Assembly: GCF_017877135.1 (NCBI RefSeq)
Contig: NZ_JAGIPH010000001.1
Coordinates: 930,001 to 994,000 of the forward strand
Length of the DNA stretch: 64,000 nucleotides
Reading direction: 5' to 3'
From: Neorhizobium galegae
Lineage (GTDB): Bacteria > Pseudomonadota > Alphaproteobacteria > Rhizobiales > Rhizobiaceae
Both the position numbers and the translations under genes were made by a program. How positions within the stretch are numbered: position 1 is the stretch's first letter; each line of letters starts with the position of its first letter. The notes below the pieces were generated by a model. That model saw only the letters and a list, made by a program, of their open reading frames with translations, searched no databases and was not told where the DNA came from. Positions 47,135-55,645 of this stretch are shown here, piece after piece.

Positions 47135-47821
47135 TCAGGCCTTCTTCTGGATCGCAACCATCTTCGTCTGCCAGCTGTCGATGCCGCCGCGATTGTTGCG
47201 GTGGATGAAGACATGCTGGATCTGGCTCGCGACGGCGGCAAGGTAATCGGGATGGGCAAAGGGAATGTCGAAACGGCCGGTCTCGACGAAATCCTCGAAT
47301 ACCTTCGCGCTTTTGTGGCACGGCGGCAGATCCGTCTCAAAGGGCGGCTGCCAGTGGAAATCCTCGATGACGTAAAAGCCGCCGGGCTTGACCTTGTGGA
47401 ACAGCTTCAGGAAGGCGAACTGCTGGTGGAAGGAGGCATGCGAACCATCGTCGATCAGCAGCTTCAGGTCCGGCAGGTTGCCGGCAAGCCGGTCGAGATC
47501 CTCGCCACGGCCGAGATCCCCCCGGAAGAAGCGGAAACGGTCGAGATGGATATGGCTGAAGTCGGAGAGGTCGAAGCCGAAAATCTCGGCTTTCGGGAAA
47601 TAATCGAGCCAGGTGCGGATCGAGGGCACGTCGGAACCGACGCGATCCTTGGAGGCACCGGCTTCGACGCCACCGCGCTGCAGACCGATTTCCAGCATGG
47701 AAAAAGCCTCGTGGCGAAAGCTTTCGAACAGGAAGGAATAGAAGACCGCGTAATTGTGCGCATGCCCCGTGCGCGTTCCCTTGTCGGTCTGGAAATGATC
47801 GGCGAGCTCCACCAGTTCCAT
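47135..47821 (-). CDS. Class I SAM-dependent methyltransferase
   Basis: A 228-residue methyltransferase resembling sugar O-methyltransferases. An early TDKGTRTGHAHNYAVFYSFL region precedes the SAM-binding motif I (MLEIGLQRGGVEAG, about 43-56), then IFGFDLSDFSHIH, LLIDDGSHASFHQQ and GGFYVIEDFHW, the last two with acidic residues that often bind a divalent metal in this group. The ATG at 47821 follows AAGGAG by 9 nt. It lies 33 bp after the HAD-like gene in the same direction. The substrate is probably a glycan residue, by context. Confidence 0.75.
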   Translation of the reverse strand: MELVELADHFQTDKGTRTGHAHNYAVFYSFLFESFRHEAFSMLEIGLQRGGVEAGASKDRVGSDVPSIRTWLDYFPKAEIFGFDLSDFSHIHLDRFRFFRGDLGRGEDLDRLAGNLPDLKLLIDDGSHASFHQQFAFLKLFHKVKPGGFYVIEDFHWQPPFETDLPPCHKSAKVFEDFVETGRFDIPFAHPDYLAAVASQIQHVFIHRNNRGGIDSWQTKMVAIQKKA

Positions 47822-47854
47822 CGGACGTTTCTCCTTGTAATGAGCGTCTAACAT

Positions 47855-49441
47855 TCAGTTGCAGCCGATCTGGGCGCGCACGCGCACTTCCTCGTCCATG
47901 TGGCCCTTGCCGTAGAGGTCCCGCAGGGATTGCTGGCGCGACAGGCTCTGGTAGAGCGCCAGCGCCACCGCCGAAATGGAGGCCTGATCGAGCTGCAGCA
48001 CGTGATTGAGATCGAAATTCTCCATCAGCGAGACGGCGAGCGCAAAGGTCTCCTTCTGCGCCTTGACGGCTGCATGGTCGCGCGGCCCGCGCTCGTCATC
48101 GGCAAGTACCGGCACGGCAAAGCCGTCGATCATGCGCACATCGCGTACCATGCCGTGGTCGGAATAATTCGACATTTCCAGGATCGTGTTGAACACGTCC
48201 GGCGCGTCCGCGCGGATCAGCGCGTGGAAGGCGCAAGCATCCGGCGTCCGCGACAGCTCTTCGTAAGCCTTTGCCGACGGAAGCTTGTGCAGGAAGAAGA
48301 CCGGCACCTTGGATAGACCGAGCCGCTCGGCCAGATGCGACAGCGACCAGCCGGTGCCGCAGAGATCGACGACGATGCTATCCTCGCCGATACGGTCGCG
48401 CGCATAAGAGAGATAGCTTTCCGAGGGCTGCATCTTGGCAAGCCGGCTCGTGTAGAAATACTCCGCCTTGCAGGTCACGCCCATGCGGCGCGCGACCTCT
48501 TCGAAGAGCGGCACCCACATGTCGCAGTCACGGCTGGAAAACAGCACCCGCCGGCAGCCGCGCTGGCGCACGAGATTGGCAAGCTCGATGCTCGCCATCA
48601 GCATCAGCGGAAAATTGAGATTGGCCTGGATCATCTGGACCATCCGGATGGACTTGTCGTCGGACCAGGTGCGCAGGCGCGCTTCGCGGCAGAGTTCGGC
48701 AAGCTGGCGCAGGCCGAGATTGATCAGCACGCCTTCGACCGCCGTCGGCTTGTCGAGACGCGTCAGCCGGGCGGCGATCTGGAAGGAGGCCGGCATCTTC
48801 ACGTCGGAATGTTCGTTATCGCCGAGATGCTCCTCGACCCGCAGGTTTTGCGCAATCTGCGGCCAGATGCGGCCGGTCTTCTTGCCGTCATTGCTGACCA
48901 CCAGCCCAACCCGGGCGGACAGACCGGCGCGATCAAGCAGGCTGCGGATATGGGTTGCGCCCAGATACATGTCGGAAATCAGCACGTCGCCATGGCGCAC
49001 GCGCGCCATGTTTTCGGCAATCGGGATCACCTGCTCCTTCTCGACATCCACTTCCAGCGCCTTGACGGCAGAAAGCTTGAGCGGTTCGACACAAAGAAGG
49101 TTCGCCAGTTCGGCGTAAATGACGTCGAGATCGTGCGGGCCTGCCAGCACATTAGCCTCCGCCTTGCGGCGCGCGGCCGCAAAGCCCTTGAGGCCGGAGC
49201 GTTCCTCAATGAGGGCGAAAATGCCGGCGGGCTCGATGCAGCGCCTGGCAATCAGGGTGTCGAACACATCGAAGGTACGCACCAGCGGGCGTGTCTCGGC
49301 GGGCGCTGCAGGTTCGTGAGGCCCGGCGGAGGGTGCCGCGCCGGCCTTTTCAAGCAGCGACGCGCCCGGCGTCGCTGTCTCGCCATGGGCACCGATCAGA
49401 TAAAGCGTGTCATCGGTCTGCGGGCGCGGTTGAAATGTCAC
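47855..49441 (-). CDS. HAD-superfamily protein, COG5610 type
   Basis: A 528-residue protein. After a Pro/Ala-rich N-terminus, residues about 55-230 form a HAD domain: FDVFDTLIARR (57-67) with Asp58 as presumed nucleophile, HGDVLISDMYLG (motif II region), a Lys-containing NDGKKTGRIW, and HLGDNEHSDVKMP with the metal-binding acidic pair. The C-terminal 300 residues include a second alpha/beta unit (RRVLFSSRDCDMWVPL, SIVVDLCGTGWS). Proteins of this type recur in bacterial surface-polysaccharide loci; the reaction is not established. It is first in the three-gene minus-strand run. Confidence 0.7.
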   Translation of the reverse strand: MTFQPRPQTDDTLYLIGAHGETATPGASLLEKAGAAPSAGPHEPAAPAETRPLVRTFDVFDTLIARRCIEPAGIFALIEERSGLKGFAAARRKAEANVLAGPHDLDVIYAELANLLCVEPLKLSAVKALEVDVEKEQVIPIAENMARVRHGDVLISDMYLGATHIRSLLDRAGLSARVGLVVSNDGKKTGRIWPQIAQNLRVEEHLGDNEHSDVKMPASFQIAARLTRLDKPTAVEGVLINLGLRQLAELCREARLRTWSDDKSIRMVQMIQANLNFPLMLMASIELANLVRQRGCRRVLFSSRDCDMWVPLFEEVARRMGVTCKAEYFYTSRLAKMQPSESYLSYARDRIGEDSIVVDLCGTGWSLSHLAERLGLSKVPVFFLHKLPSAKAYEELSRTPDACAFHALIRADAPDVFNTILEMSNYSDHGMVRDVRMIDGFAVPVLADDERGPRDHAAVKAQKETFALAVSLMENFDLNHVLQLDQASISAVALALYQSLSRQQSLRDLYGKGHMDEEVRVRAQIGCN

Positions 49442-49727
49442 GGCAAGTCTCCGGGATTACGGCAGGGATCCGTGGAGCGGCCCTTCCGGGCGATCAAAGC
49501 TCCACCAACATCGGCCCGGCATAGCCCCTCCAGCTTGTGCCAGGCTGGCAGGGAGACAAGCAGGGGCAGGCCCCGAACGGCCCGCCCCTGCCGCCTGCGC
49601 TCCAGCCTGGCGAAAGCTAGAAACCCTAGAACCGGTTGAGATAACGGACCGTGCTGCCCTGGCCCCAAGGCCAGCCGCCACCGTCTCCAGACACGATTTC
49701 TCCAACCGCACCGATAGTGGACGCTTC
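49442..49727. promoter_or_regulatory. Divergent region, HAD protein / GT4-methyltransferase
   Basis: 286 bp between two divergent starts. A strong hairpin lies at 49560-49591 (GCAGGGGC/GCCCCTGC with an inner GGCC/GGCC pair). It has no T-run and is placed where it would be in a 5' leader, or an old terminator. No promoter boxes could be assigned. Confidence 0.4.
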
Positions 49728-51512
49728 ATGATCCAGAAAAAGAAATTGGGCATTCTGATCGAGGTCGACAGCTTCATCGGCGATATTGCCCGACACCTGT
49801 CAGATACCTACGAGATCATGGCCGTGAGCCCCCGCAACATGCAGGACATCGACAAGGTCGTGCAATGGGCGGATGTCGTGTGGTTCGAATTCTGCAACGA
49901 GCTTTTCCTGCAGGCGCTGAACCAGAACATTCGCGCCATGGGCAAGCGGGTGATCGTGCGCTGGCACCGGTTCGAAATCGTCGAATCGTCCTTCCCGCAG
50001 CGGCTGCGCTTCGACTATATCGATGACCTGATCCTCGTCTCGCACGACATGCTGCGCGTTCTGAAGAACCGCGTGCCGACGCTTGAAACGAAGACGCGCA
50101 CCCATGTTCTGTGGAACGGCCTGAACCTTGACAAGTTCAAGCCGATCGCCACGCTGGACCGCACCAAGATCGCCTGGGTGGCAAAACCCTTCCTGCGCAA
50201 GAACCAGCCGATGTTCCTGCAGATCATGCATGAACTGGTGAAGGCCGATCCCTCCTACACGCTGCATGTGGCCGGCGCGCAGGAGGAATTCGTCACGATG
50301 CCCTATCTGAAGCGCACCACCGAAAAGCTGGGCCTGACTCAGCACGTGCATTTTTACGGCTGGCAGCAGAACATGCCCGCCTTCCTGGCCGACAAGGGCG
50401 TCATCCTCTCCACCTCGATCCATGAAAGCTTCGGCTACAATATCGCAGAAGCCATGGCGGTCGGCGCGCTGCCGGTGGTGCACGATTATCCCGGCGCCGA
50501 GGAATTCTGGCCGGACGCAATCCGCTTCTCGTCGATTGCCGAGGCCGTACAGCTGATCCGCAGCGGCAGGACGCATCAGTGGATCGATTACGTCACGGAA
50601 AAATTCCCGCTGTCCAAGCAGTTGCAGGAACTGGATGCGATCCTGTCGCCGCCGGTTAAGGTGGTGGAAAGCGTGCCGCTTGCGCCGCAGCAGCCCTGGG
50701 AAACGTCAGCGTCTCCTTACCTTATCGGACCGGATGCGGGCCTGCCGGCACCGGTTGCGGCAAAGCCCGTGCAGCATGCACCGCTTGCGATCACGGCGCC
50801 CACCGTGGAAACGCCACGGCCCGCCCAGCAGCCCGCGCAAGCGCCGCTGGTGTTCGATTCCTCCCGTTACTGGGAGGAACGGTATCGCAGCGGCGGTAAT
50901 TCCGGGCCCGGCTCCTATGACATCCTGGCCCGCTACAAGGCGGTGGTGCTCAACTTCTTCACCCGTCAGCGCAAGCTGAAATCCATTGCGGAAATGGGCT
51001 CCGGCGACGGCAACCAGCTACAGTATTTCGATTTCCCGCTCTACACCGGTTTTGACGTATCGCGCACCGCCATCGAGCGCACCAAGGGGATGTATGCCTC
51101 AAAGCCCGGCTATGATTTCATCTGGATGGATGACCCGTCGCTCGACTGGGAACTGCACGAAGACAATTACGATTGCGCGCTCTCGCTCGATGTCCTCTAC
51201 CATCTGGTCGATGACCGGGTGTTCGAGGCCTATCTGGACCGGCTGTTTACCCTGTCCAGCCGCTATGTGGTGATCTATGCGTCCAATTTCGATGCGGCCG
51301 ACAAGCGGGGGGCAAGCCATGTGCGCCACCGCAAGTTCACCGATTTCATCGACCGCCGCTACCCGCAATGGACCTTGAAGAAGGTCATCGAGAACCCCTA
51401 CAAGTTCAAGCTGCAGACGGAAGCCGATTTCTTCGTCTATGCGCAGGACGAGGCCGAAGATATGAGCTTCCTCGATGCGATCCGGCAGGCGGAGCTGATG
51501 GCTCAGCGCTGA
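49728..51512 (+). CDS. GT4 glycosyltransferase-methyltransferase fusion
   Basis: A 594-residue two-domain protein. Residues 1-305 are a GT-B glycosyltransferase of the GT4 type, with VSHDMLR, HVLWNGLNLDKF, and the nucleotide-sugar site HESFGYNIAEAMAVGALPVV containing the E-x7-E pair Glu233/Glu241. Residues about 310-375 are a Pro/Ala-rich linker. Residues about 378-570 are a SAM methyltransferase with motif I AEMGSGDGNQLQYF (421-434), then GFDVSRTAIE and DCALSLDVLYHL. It could add a sugar and methylate it or an adjoining one. Linkage of both activities in one chain suggests a defined glycan product. It is monocistronic. Confidence 0.85.
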   Translation: MIQKKKLGILIEVDSFIGDIARHLSDTYEIMAVSPRNMQDIDKVVQWADVVWFEFCNELFLQALNQNIRAMGKRVIVRWHRFEIVESSFPQRLRFDYIDDLILVSHDMLRVLKNRVPTLETKTRTHVLWNGLNLDKFKPIATLDRTKIAWVAKPFLRKNQPMFLQIMHELVKADPSYTLHVAGAQEEFVTMPYLKRTTEKLGLTQHVHFYGWQQNMPAFLADKGVILSTSIHESFGYNIAEAMAVGALPVVHDYPGAEEFWPDAIRFSSIAEAVQLIRSGRTHQWIDYVTEKFPLSKQLQELDAILSPPVKVVESVPLAPQQPWETSASPYLIGPDAGLPAPVAAKPVQHAPLAITAPTVETPRPAQQPAQAPLVFDSSRYWEERYRSGGNSGPGSYDILARYKAVVLNFFTRQRKLKSIAEMGSGDGNQLQYFDFPLYTGFDVSRTAIERTKGMYASKPGYDFIWMDDPSLDWELHEDNYDCALSLDVLYHLVDDRVFEAYLDRLFTLSSRYVVIYASNFDAADKRGASHVRHRKFTDFIDRRYPQWTLKKVIENPYKFKLQTEADFFVYAQDEAEDMSFLDAIRQAELMAQR

Positions 51513-51536
51513 AATGCAACCGCCGATAGACATCCA

Positions 51537-51572
51537 GAGAGGGGGATGGCAGCCTTGCCATCCCCCCTCTTT
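51537..51572. terminator. Bidirectional terminator after the GT4-methyltransferase
   Basis: GGGGGATGGCA pairs with TGCCATCCCCC around GCCT, extended by AGAG/CTCT beyond one bulge and followed by TTTCGTTT. It lies between convergent genes. Confidence 0.85.
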
Positions 51573-51682
51573 CGTTTGTCCGCTGGTGGCTCGTCAAACG
51601 GCGCACCGCAGACGACCAGGCGCCCGCACACCGGTCCCCTCAAAGGCAAAGCGGTGACGGCACGACGATCGGAAAGGGGTGG

Positions 51683-52936
51683 TCAGAAGCGGTAGAGGGC
51701 GGCGGCGAGCCGTGTCCAGCCGGCGCCGGCGTCAGGGGCAACAGGACCTGACGCGGCCCTTGCGCCGGCCACGAAGGCGCAAAGCGCGTCCCGCAGCCCT
51801 TGCGGCGCTCGCGCGTCATAGGCAAGCCCCGACACCTCTGCGGGAGCATGACCGTGCGGGGCCAGAATGGGCGTGGCGAAACTTGCCGCCAGCGCCAGAT
51901 CGGCGGAGGAAAATGTTGCGCGCGGCGGAATGAGAACTGCGTCGGCGGCCTTCAGCAGCCACTGGTGGTGTGCGCTATCGCCAAGCGGCATGACAAGCGG
52001 TGACAGGGAGGGGGCCACATCATCGGCCTTCAGCGACACCGGCAGAAGCCGAACCAGCAGGCCGGATGCAGCAACCTCGCGCACGGCGCCAGTGACCGCA
52101 TGCCACCCGCTCTCGTCCACGCCATCGGCCAGCATCAGGACAAGCCGTATCTCTGCCTCGAGGCCGAGCTTGCGACGGGCGGTTTCGCTCGTCACATGGC
52201 TGGGGACAAGCCCCGCATGGCCAGGATGCGCGACGACGGCCACCTTGCCGGCGGCCATCGGAAACCGGGCTTCGAGTTCAAGGCGATGGGCATCGGCATG
52301 CACATGGATGCGATCGACGCCATTGGTGATCAACCCTTTTGCCATTTCGTGAGCGAGACCGGTAAACGGCCCCTTTGCTCCAGGCAGGGATGCGACGGTC
52401 CAGACGACATGGCCGCCGAGCTGGCGAAAGATTTTCAGTTTATGGATGAGGCCATCCGCCATGGCTTCCGCGTGGCGCAGGTCGGCAGCCTGGCGCAAAC
52501 AAGCCTCGGCGTCGCAGAGATGCACGACCAGGCTTTGACCCGGTGAACGCTGCTTTACCCGTGCAAGCGCATCCTCCATCGTTCCGGCACAAAAGGCGCC
52601 GGGCTCGGCAAACACCCCCTCCAGCATGGCTGCGTCATGCGGATGGGCACCGACCAGCACCACCTTTATTCCATCGAGCGCCGGAAGCGGCGCCTGACCT
52701 GCGGCAGCTTGGTTGGGGAGAGGCAGCGTTCGGTCGGACAAGGCGTGAGGCAGCAAGTCCAGAAGCTGGATCTGCTGCTGGCGCAGAACCTGCAGCGCCC
52801 GCACCGTTTCCACCTGAAACTCGCTCAGCATCTGCTGCTGCTCGGCGACATCCTCGACGCGCCGGCGCAGCTGTTCGGCAAGCGGCATCCGGCCTGCGGC
52901 GAACGATCCGGACCGATGATCCTGCTGCTGCTGCAT
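51683..52936 (-). CDS. GT4-like glycosyltransferase with N-terminal coiled coil
   Basis: A 417-residue protein. Residues about 18-62 form a Gln-rich coiled coil (VEDVAEQQQMLSEF, then QVETVRALQVLRQQQ). From about 85 a GT-B fold follows: VVLVGAHPHDAAML, LVVHLCDAEACLRQA, the family-like GGHVVWTVASLPG, DRIHVHADAHRLELEARFP, GKVAVVAHPGHAGLV and a C-terminal lobe with LADGVDESGWHAV. The His-rich and E-x7-E features of active GT4 enzymes are weakened, so activity is not certain. The ATG at 52936 follows AGGAG. The coiled coil resembles the 60-residue protein at 54130-54312. Confidence 0.65.
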   Translation of the reverse strand: MQQQQDHRSGSFAAGRMPLAEQLRRRVEDVAEQQQMLSEFQVETVRALQVLRQQQIQLLDLLPHALSDRTLPLPNQAAAGQAPLPALDGIKVVLVGAHPHDAAMLEGVFAEPGAFCAGTMEDALARVKQRSPGQSLVVHLCDAEACLRQAADLRHAEAMADGLIHKLKIFRQLGGHVVWTVASLPGAKGPFTGLAHEMAKGLITNGVDRIHVHADAHRLELEARFPMAAGKVAVVAHPGHAGLVPSHVTSETARRKLGLEAEIRLVLMLADGVDESGWHAVTGAVREVAASGLLVRLLPVSLKADDVAPSLSPLVMPLGDSAHHQWLLKAADAVLIPPRATFSSADLALAASFATPILAPHGHAPAEVSGLAYDARAPQGLRDALCAFVAGARAASGPVAPDAGAGWTRLAAALYRF

Positions 52937-53116
52937 GTTCGCTTCTCCTGCCAAGCTCTTTGTAAGGGTCGCGTGCGTGCGCATGGCCCTTTCAAACCTT
53001 ATCGGTATTCAGCCTTGCCCCGGCCTTTCGGCCGGCGGCCCCTGTGACAGCCCTGCGCAAGTTTTGCAGGCTAGCAATGACCGCTGGAAGCAAGCGCCAT
53101 CATCTGCGGAGGCTGA

Positions 53117-54112
53117 ATGTCGGTAACAAGCGTGATCATCCCGGCCTACAATGCCTGCCAGAAGCTCGATCGTGCACTGCAATCGGTGCTGTCGAACGAC
53201 AGCGTGCTGGAGGTCATTGTCGTCGATGATTGCTCCACCGACGCAACCTCCGACGTGGTCTCGGCATGGACGATGCGCACGCCGCGCGTGCGGCTCGTGC
53301 GCCAGCCGATGAACGGCGGCGCGGGTGCTGCGCGCACCGCCGGCCTGCAGGCGTCGCGCGGTCGATATCTCTATTTTCTCGACGCGGACGACCTGCTGTT
53401 GCCGGGCGCCATCGACACGGCAACCGAGGCCATTGCGCAAACGGGTGCCGATGTGGTCGCCTTCCGCTACGGGCTGGTGGAAGACGCGATGTCGCCCGTG
53501 CACCCGATGCAGCCGATCGATACCAATATCTGGTCCGCACTGTGCGGCGCATCGCCCTTGCGCGTCCTGGGCCTCGATGAGGGCGGGCGCATCCTCACCA
53601 CCGTCAACTATCCGTGGAACAAGATCATCGATGCCGCGCACTACAAGGCAAACGGCCTCTATTTCTCAAACACCCGCGTGCATAACGATGTCTACGCGCA
53701 CTGGCACATCTATCTCAATGCCCGCAGGATCGGCCTCCTGAACCGCCATCTGATCAATCATGTGGGCGCGCCGGGCAATGCGCAACTCTCCAACAATTTC
53801 ACCCGCCAGCGTTTCGACATTTTCCAAGCGCTCGACGAGGTGGAAGCGCTGTTTGCCGCGCGCCCGGACGTGCGGGCACGCCATTACGTCTGGTTCCTCG
53901 CCTTCAAGCTCGACATTCTCAACTGGATCTCGTGGAACCTGCAGCCGGAACTCCACCCGGAGTTCATCCGGCGGATCGAACAGAACCTCGCAGGATATGG
54001 CGATCAGGATTATCTCGCCGCTTATCTGCAGGACAAGCAGACGGCTGTCCTTTCGCTCTACCTGCGCCATAACGCAGGCAGTGTCCTTGCCCCGCCGCGC
54101 CAGGCGGCCTGA
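53117..54112 (+). CDS. GT2-family glycosyltransferase
   Basis: A 331-residue enzyme with a classic GT-A domain: SVTSVIIPAYNACQKLDRAL (2-21), EVIVVDDCSTDATSDVV (32-48), GAGAARTAGLQASRGRYLYF and the metal-binding DADD (89-92). A helical C-terminal part (about 220-330) ends in a Pro/Ala-rich tail. Donor and acceptor are unknown. It is divergent from the coiled-coil GT4-like gene by 180 bp and is followed after 17 bp by the small coiled-coil gene. Confidence 0.85.
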   Translation: MSVTSVIIPAYNACQKLDRALQSVLSNDSVLEVIVVDDCSTDATSDVVSAWTMRTPRVRLVRQPMNGGAGAARTAGLQASRGRYLYFLDADDLLLPGAIDTATEAIAQTGADVVAFRYGLVEDAMSPVHPMQPIDTNIWSALCGASPLRVLGLDEGGRILTTVNYPWNKIIDAAHYKANGLYFSNTRVHNDVYAHWHIYLNARRIGLLNRHLINHVGAPGNAQLSNNFTRQRFDIFQALDEVEALFAARPDVRARHYVWFLAFKLDILNWISWNLQPELHPEFIRRIEQNLAGYGDQDYLAAYLQDKQTAVLSLYLRHNAGSVLAPPRQAA

Positions 54113-54129
54113 CCGGAGATTTTGAGGAT

Positions 54130-54312
54130 ATGACACAACAGGAAGACGCTCACGCCCGCGAGATGGAGCCTGCCCTGCGAAAGGCCATCGCGGATCTGGA
54201 CGAGATCGCGGCCGGGCAGCAGACGCTGATCGACATCCATGTCGAAACCACCCGTTTGCTGCAGAACATGATGGACGTCCAGCGACAGGCGCTTGCCCGG
54301 CTCACCCGCTGA
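54130..54312 (+). CDS. 60-residue coiled-coil protein
   Basis: A small acidic helical protein. Residues 23-58 align without gaps to residues 27-62 of the GT4-like protein at 51683-52936, with 14 identities of 36 by hand count, including a shared QQ-x-L and VET-x-R-x-LQ pattern; both also begin with Gln-rich starts (MTQQED, MQQQQD). It may be a docking or oligomerisation partner. The start has GGAG 11 nt and GAGG 3 nt upstream, neither ideal. It ends 11 bp before the convergent fliP stop. Confidence 0.6.
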   Translation: MTQQEDAHAREMEPALRKAIADLDEIAAGQQTLIDIHVETTRLLQNMMDVQRQALARLTR

Positions 54313-54323
54313 AGGCCGCGCGC

Positions 54324-55061
54324 TCAGTTGAACGAGCGCACCAGGCTTCCGACCAGGAGGTTCCAGCCGTCGATCAGCACGAAGAACAGGATCTTGAAGG
54401 GCAGCGAGATGGAGGTGGGCGGCAGCATCATCATGCCCATGGCCATGGTGATGGCGGCAACGACCATGTCGATGACGAGGAAGGGCAGCACGATCAGGAA
54501 ACCGATCTCGAAGCCGCGGCGGATTTCCGACAGCATGAAGGCCGGCACCAGCACGCGATAATCGATGAGATCCGCCGTGCCGACCGACTGGCCGCGCTCG
54601 CGGGCGATATCGACGAAGAGCGACAGATCCTTGTCGCGCGTATTGGCGCTCATGAAGGTGCGGAAGGGCTCGGCAATCCGCTGGACCGCTTCCGCCTCGT
54701 TGATCTGGTTCTGCAGAAGCGGCTGCACGCCCTCGCTCCAGGCCCGATCGAAGGTCGGCGACATGACGTAGAAGGTCATGAACAGCGACATCGAGATCAG
54801 GACGAGGTTGGAGGGAGCCGTGGCAAGCCCCATGCCGGTGCGCAGGATCGAAAAGGCGATGATGAAGCGCGGAAAGCTCGTCACCATCACGAGAATGCCC
54901 GGCGCGATGGAGAGCACCGTCAGGAGGCCGAAGGTGCGGATGATCCACGCAGCCGCAGACCCGTCGATCGGCAGGTTCAGGAGGTCGGTCGGCGATTGCT
55001 GGGCCAGCGCAAGGCCCGGTATCGCCAGGAAGGCGATCAGCAGCGAGATCAGTCGAATCAT
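54324..55061 (-). CDS. fliP: Flagellar export gate protein FliP
   Basis: A 245-residue membrane protein. A cleavable signal-like helix at 1-20 is typical of FliP, and is followed by four further helices and the conserved FPRFIIAFSILRTGMG block and the closing MGMMMLPPTSISLPFKILFF. Five FliP copies form the export pore with FliQ and FliR. The start overlaps the fliL stop by four bases. It is the last gene of the minus-strand run that begins at flgF, and its 3' end is the right boundary of the glycosyltransferase block. Confidence 0.95.
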   Translation of the reverse strand: MIRLISLLIAFLAIPGLALAQQSPTDLLNLPIDGSAAAWIIRTFGLLTVLSIAPGILVMVTSFPRFIIAFSILRTGMGLATAPSNLVLISMSLFMTFYVMSPTFDRAWSEGVQPLLQNQINEAEAVQRIAEPFRTFMSANTRDKDLSLFVDIARERGQSVGTADLIDYRVLVPAFMLSEIRRGFEIGFLIVLPFLVIDMVVAAITMAMGMMMLPPTSISLPFKILFFVLIDGWNLLVGSLVRSFN

Positions 55062-55576
55062 TCGATCACGAAGGTCCTAAACATCACTCTGGATACTTTG
55101 CCTTGCGAACGCAGGTCAACACGTTCCTGAATGTCGTCCTTAAGATATTGAAAGCCGCGCGGCCCCTCGATCTGCTGCAGCGAAACGGTGCGCATGAAGG
55201 CCAGAATATCCTGGTGAATGTCTTCCGCCATGGCCAGTTCGGGCGGGCCGTTGAAGGCAAGCGCCACCTCCAGCCGGATCCAGCTGTCGGAAGGATAGGC
55301 AAGGTTGGTGGTGATCGGCTCGAGCTGTACGACGCCGGCCGCCGGTGTCGCGATATGCGGCAGTCCCGCGTCCTTCTTCTCGCCATGGCCGCCGGCCGCC
55401 GGGGCGGCAGCTGCGGCCGCCGCGGGCTTTTCGGCCACCGGCGCTTTCGGCGCAATGAGGCCGCCCAGCACCCAGCCACCGCCGGCACCGACCAGCGTCA
55501 CGATGGCGACGCCGGCGATGGTCATTACCATCGAGCCCTTCTTTTTCTCCGGGGCGCCTTCGACTGCCTCTTCCAT
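55058..55576 (-). CDS. fliL: Flagellar basal-body protein FliL
   Basis: A 172-residue single-pass protein. After a cytoplasmic start with KKKGS, a membrane helix (about 14-36) leads to an Ala/Pro-rich linker (about 38-65). The C-terminal periplasmic domain has VQLEPITTNLAYPSDSWIRL and ends RVMFRTFVIE, as in other FliL proteins. FliL supports stator function near MotA/MotB. It is coupled to fliP by a 4-bp overlap and follows flgH by 69 bp. Confidence 0.9.
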   Translation of the reverse strand: MEEAVEGAPEKKKGSMVMTIAGVAIVTLVGAGGGWVLGGLIAPKAPVAEKPAAAAAAAPAAGGHGEKKDAGLPHIATPAAGVVQLEPITTNLAYPSDSWIRLEVALAFNGPPELAMAEDIHQDILAFMRTVSLQQIEGPRGFQYLKDDIQERVDLRSQGKVSRVMFRTFVIE

Positions 55577-55645
55577 GGTCTTTGTCCTTTTGCGTGCCCC
55601 CGCAGGCGATGTGCCTTGACGGGGCCACCAGTTCCTCGAAACGGC

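Noticed and set aside
41443..54312. Exopolysaccharide or LPS biosynthesis cluster
   Set aside because: No Wzx/Wzy, ABC exporter, priming transferase or sugar-nucleotide genes are present, and flagellar genes flank it on both sides. It remains an alternative but is less likely than protein glycosylation.
53117..54312. The 60-residue frame as a chance open frame
   Set aside because: It was first suspected because of its size and imperfect ribosome-binding site. It was kept because of its alignment with the GT4-like N-terminus.
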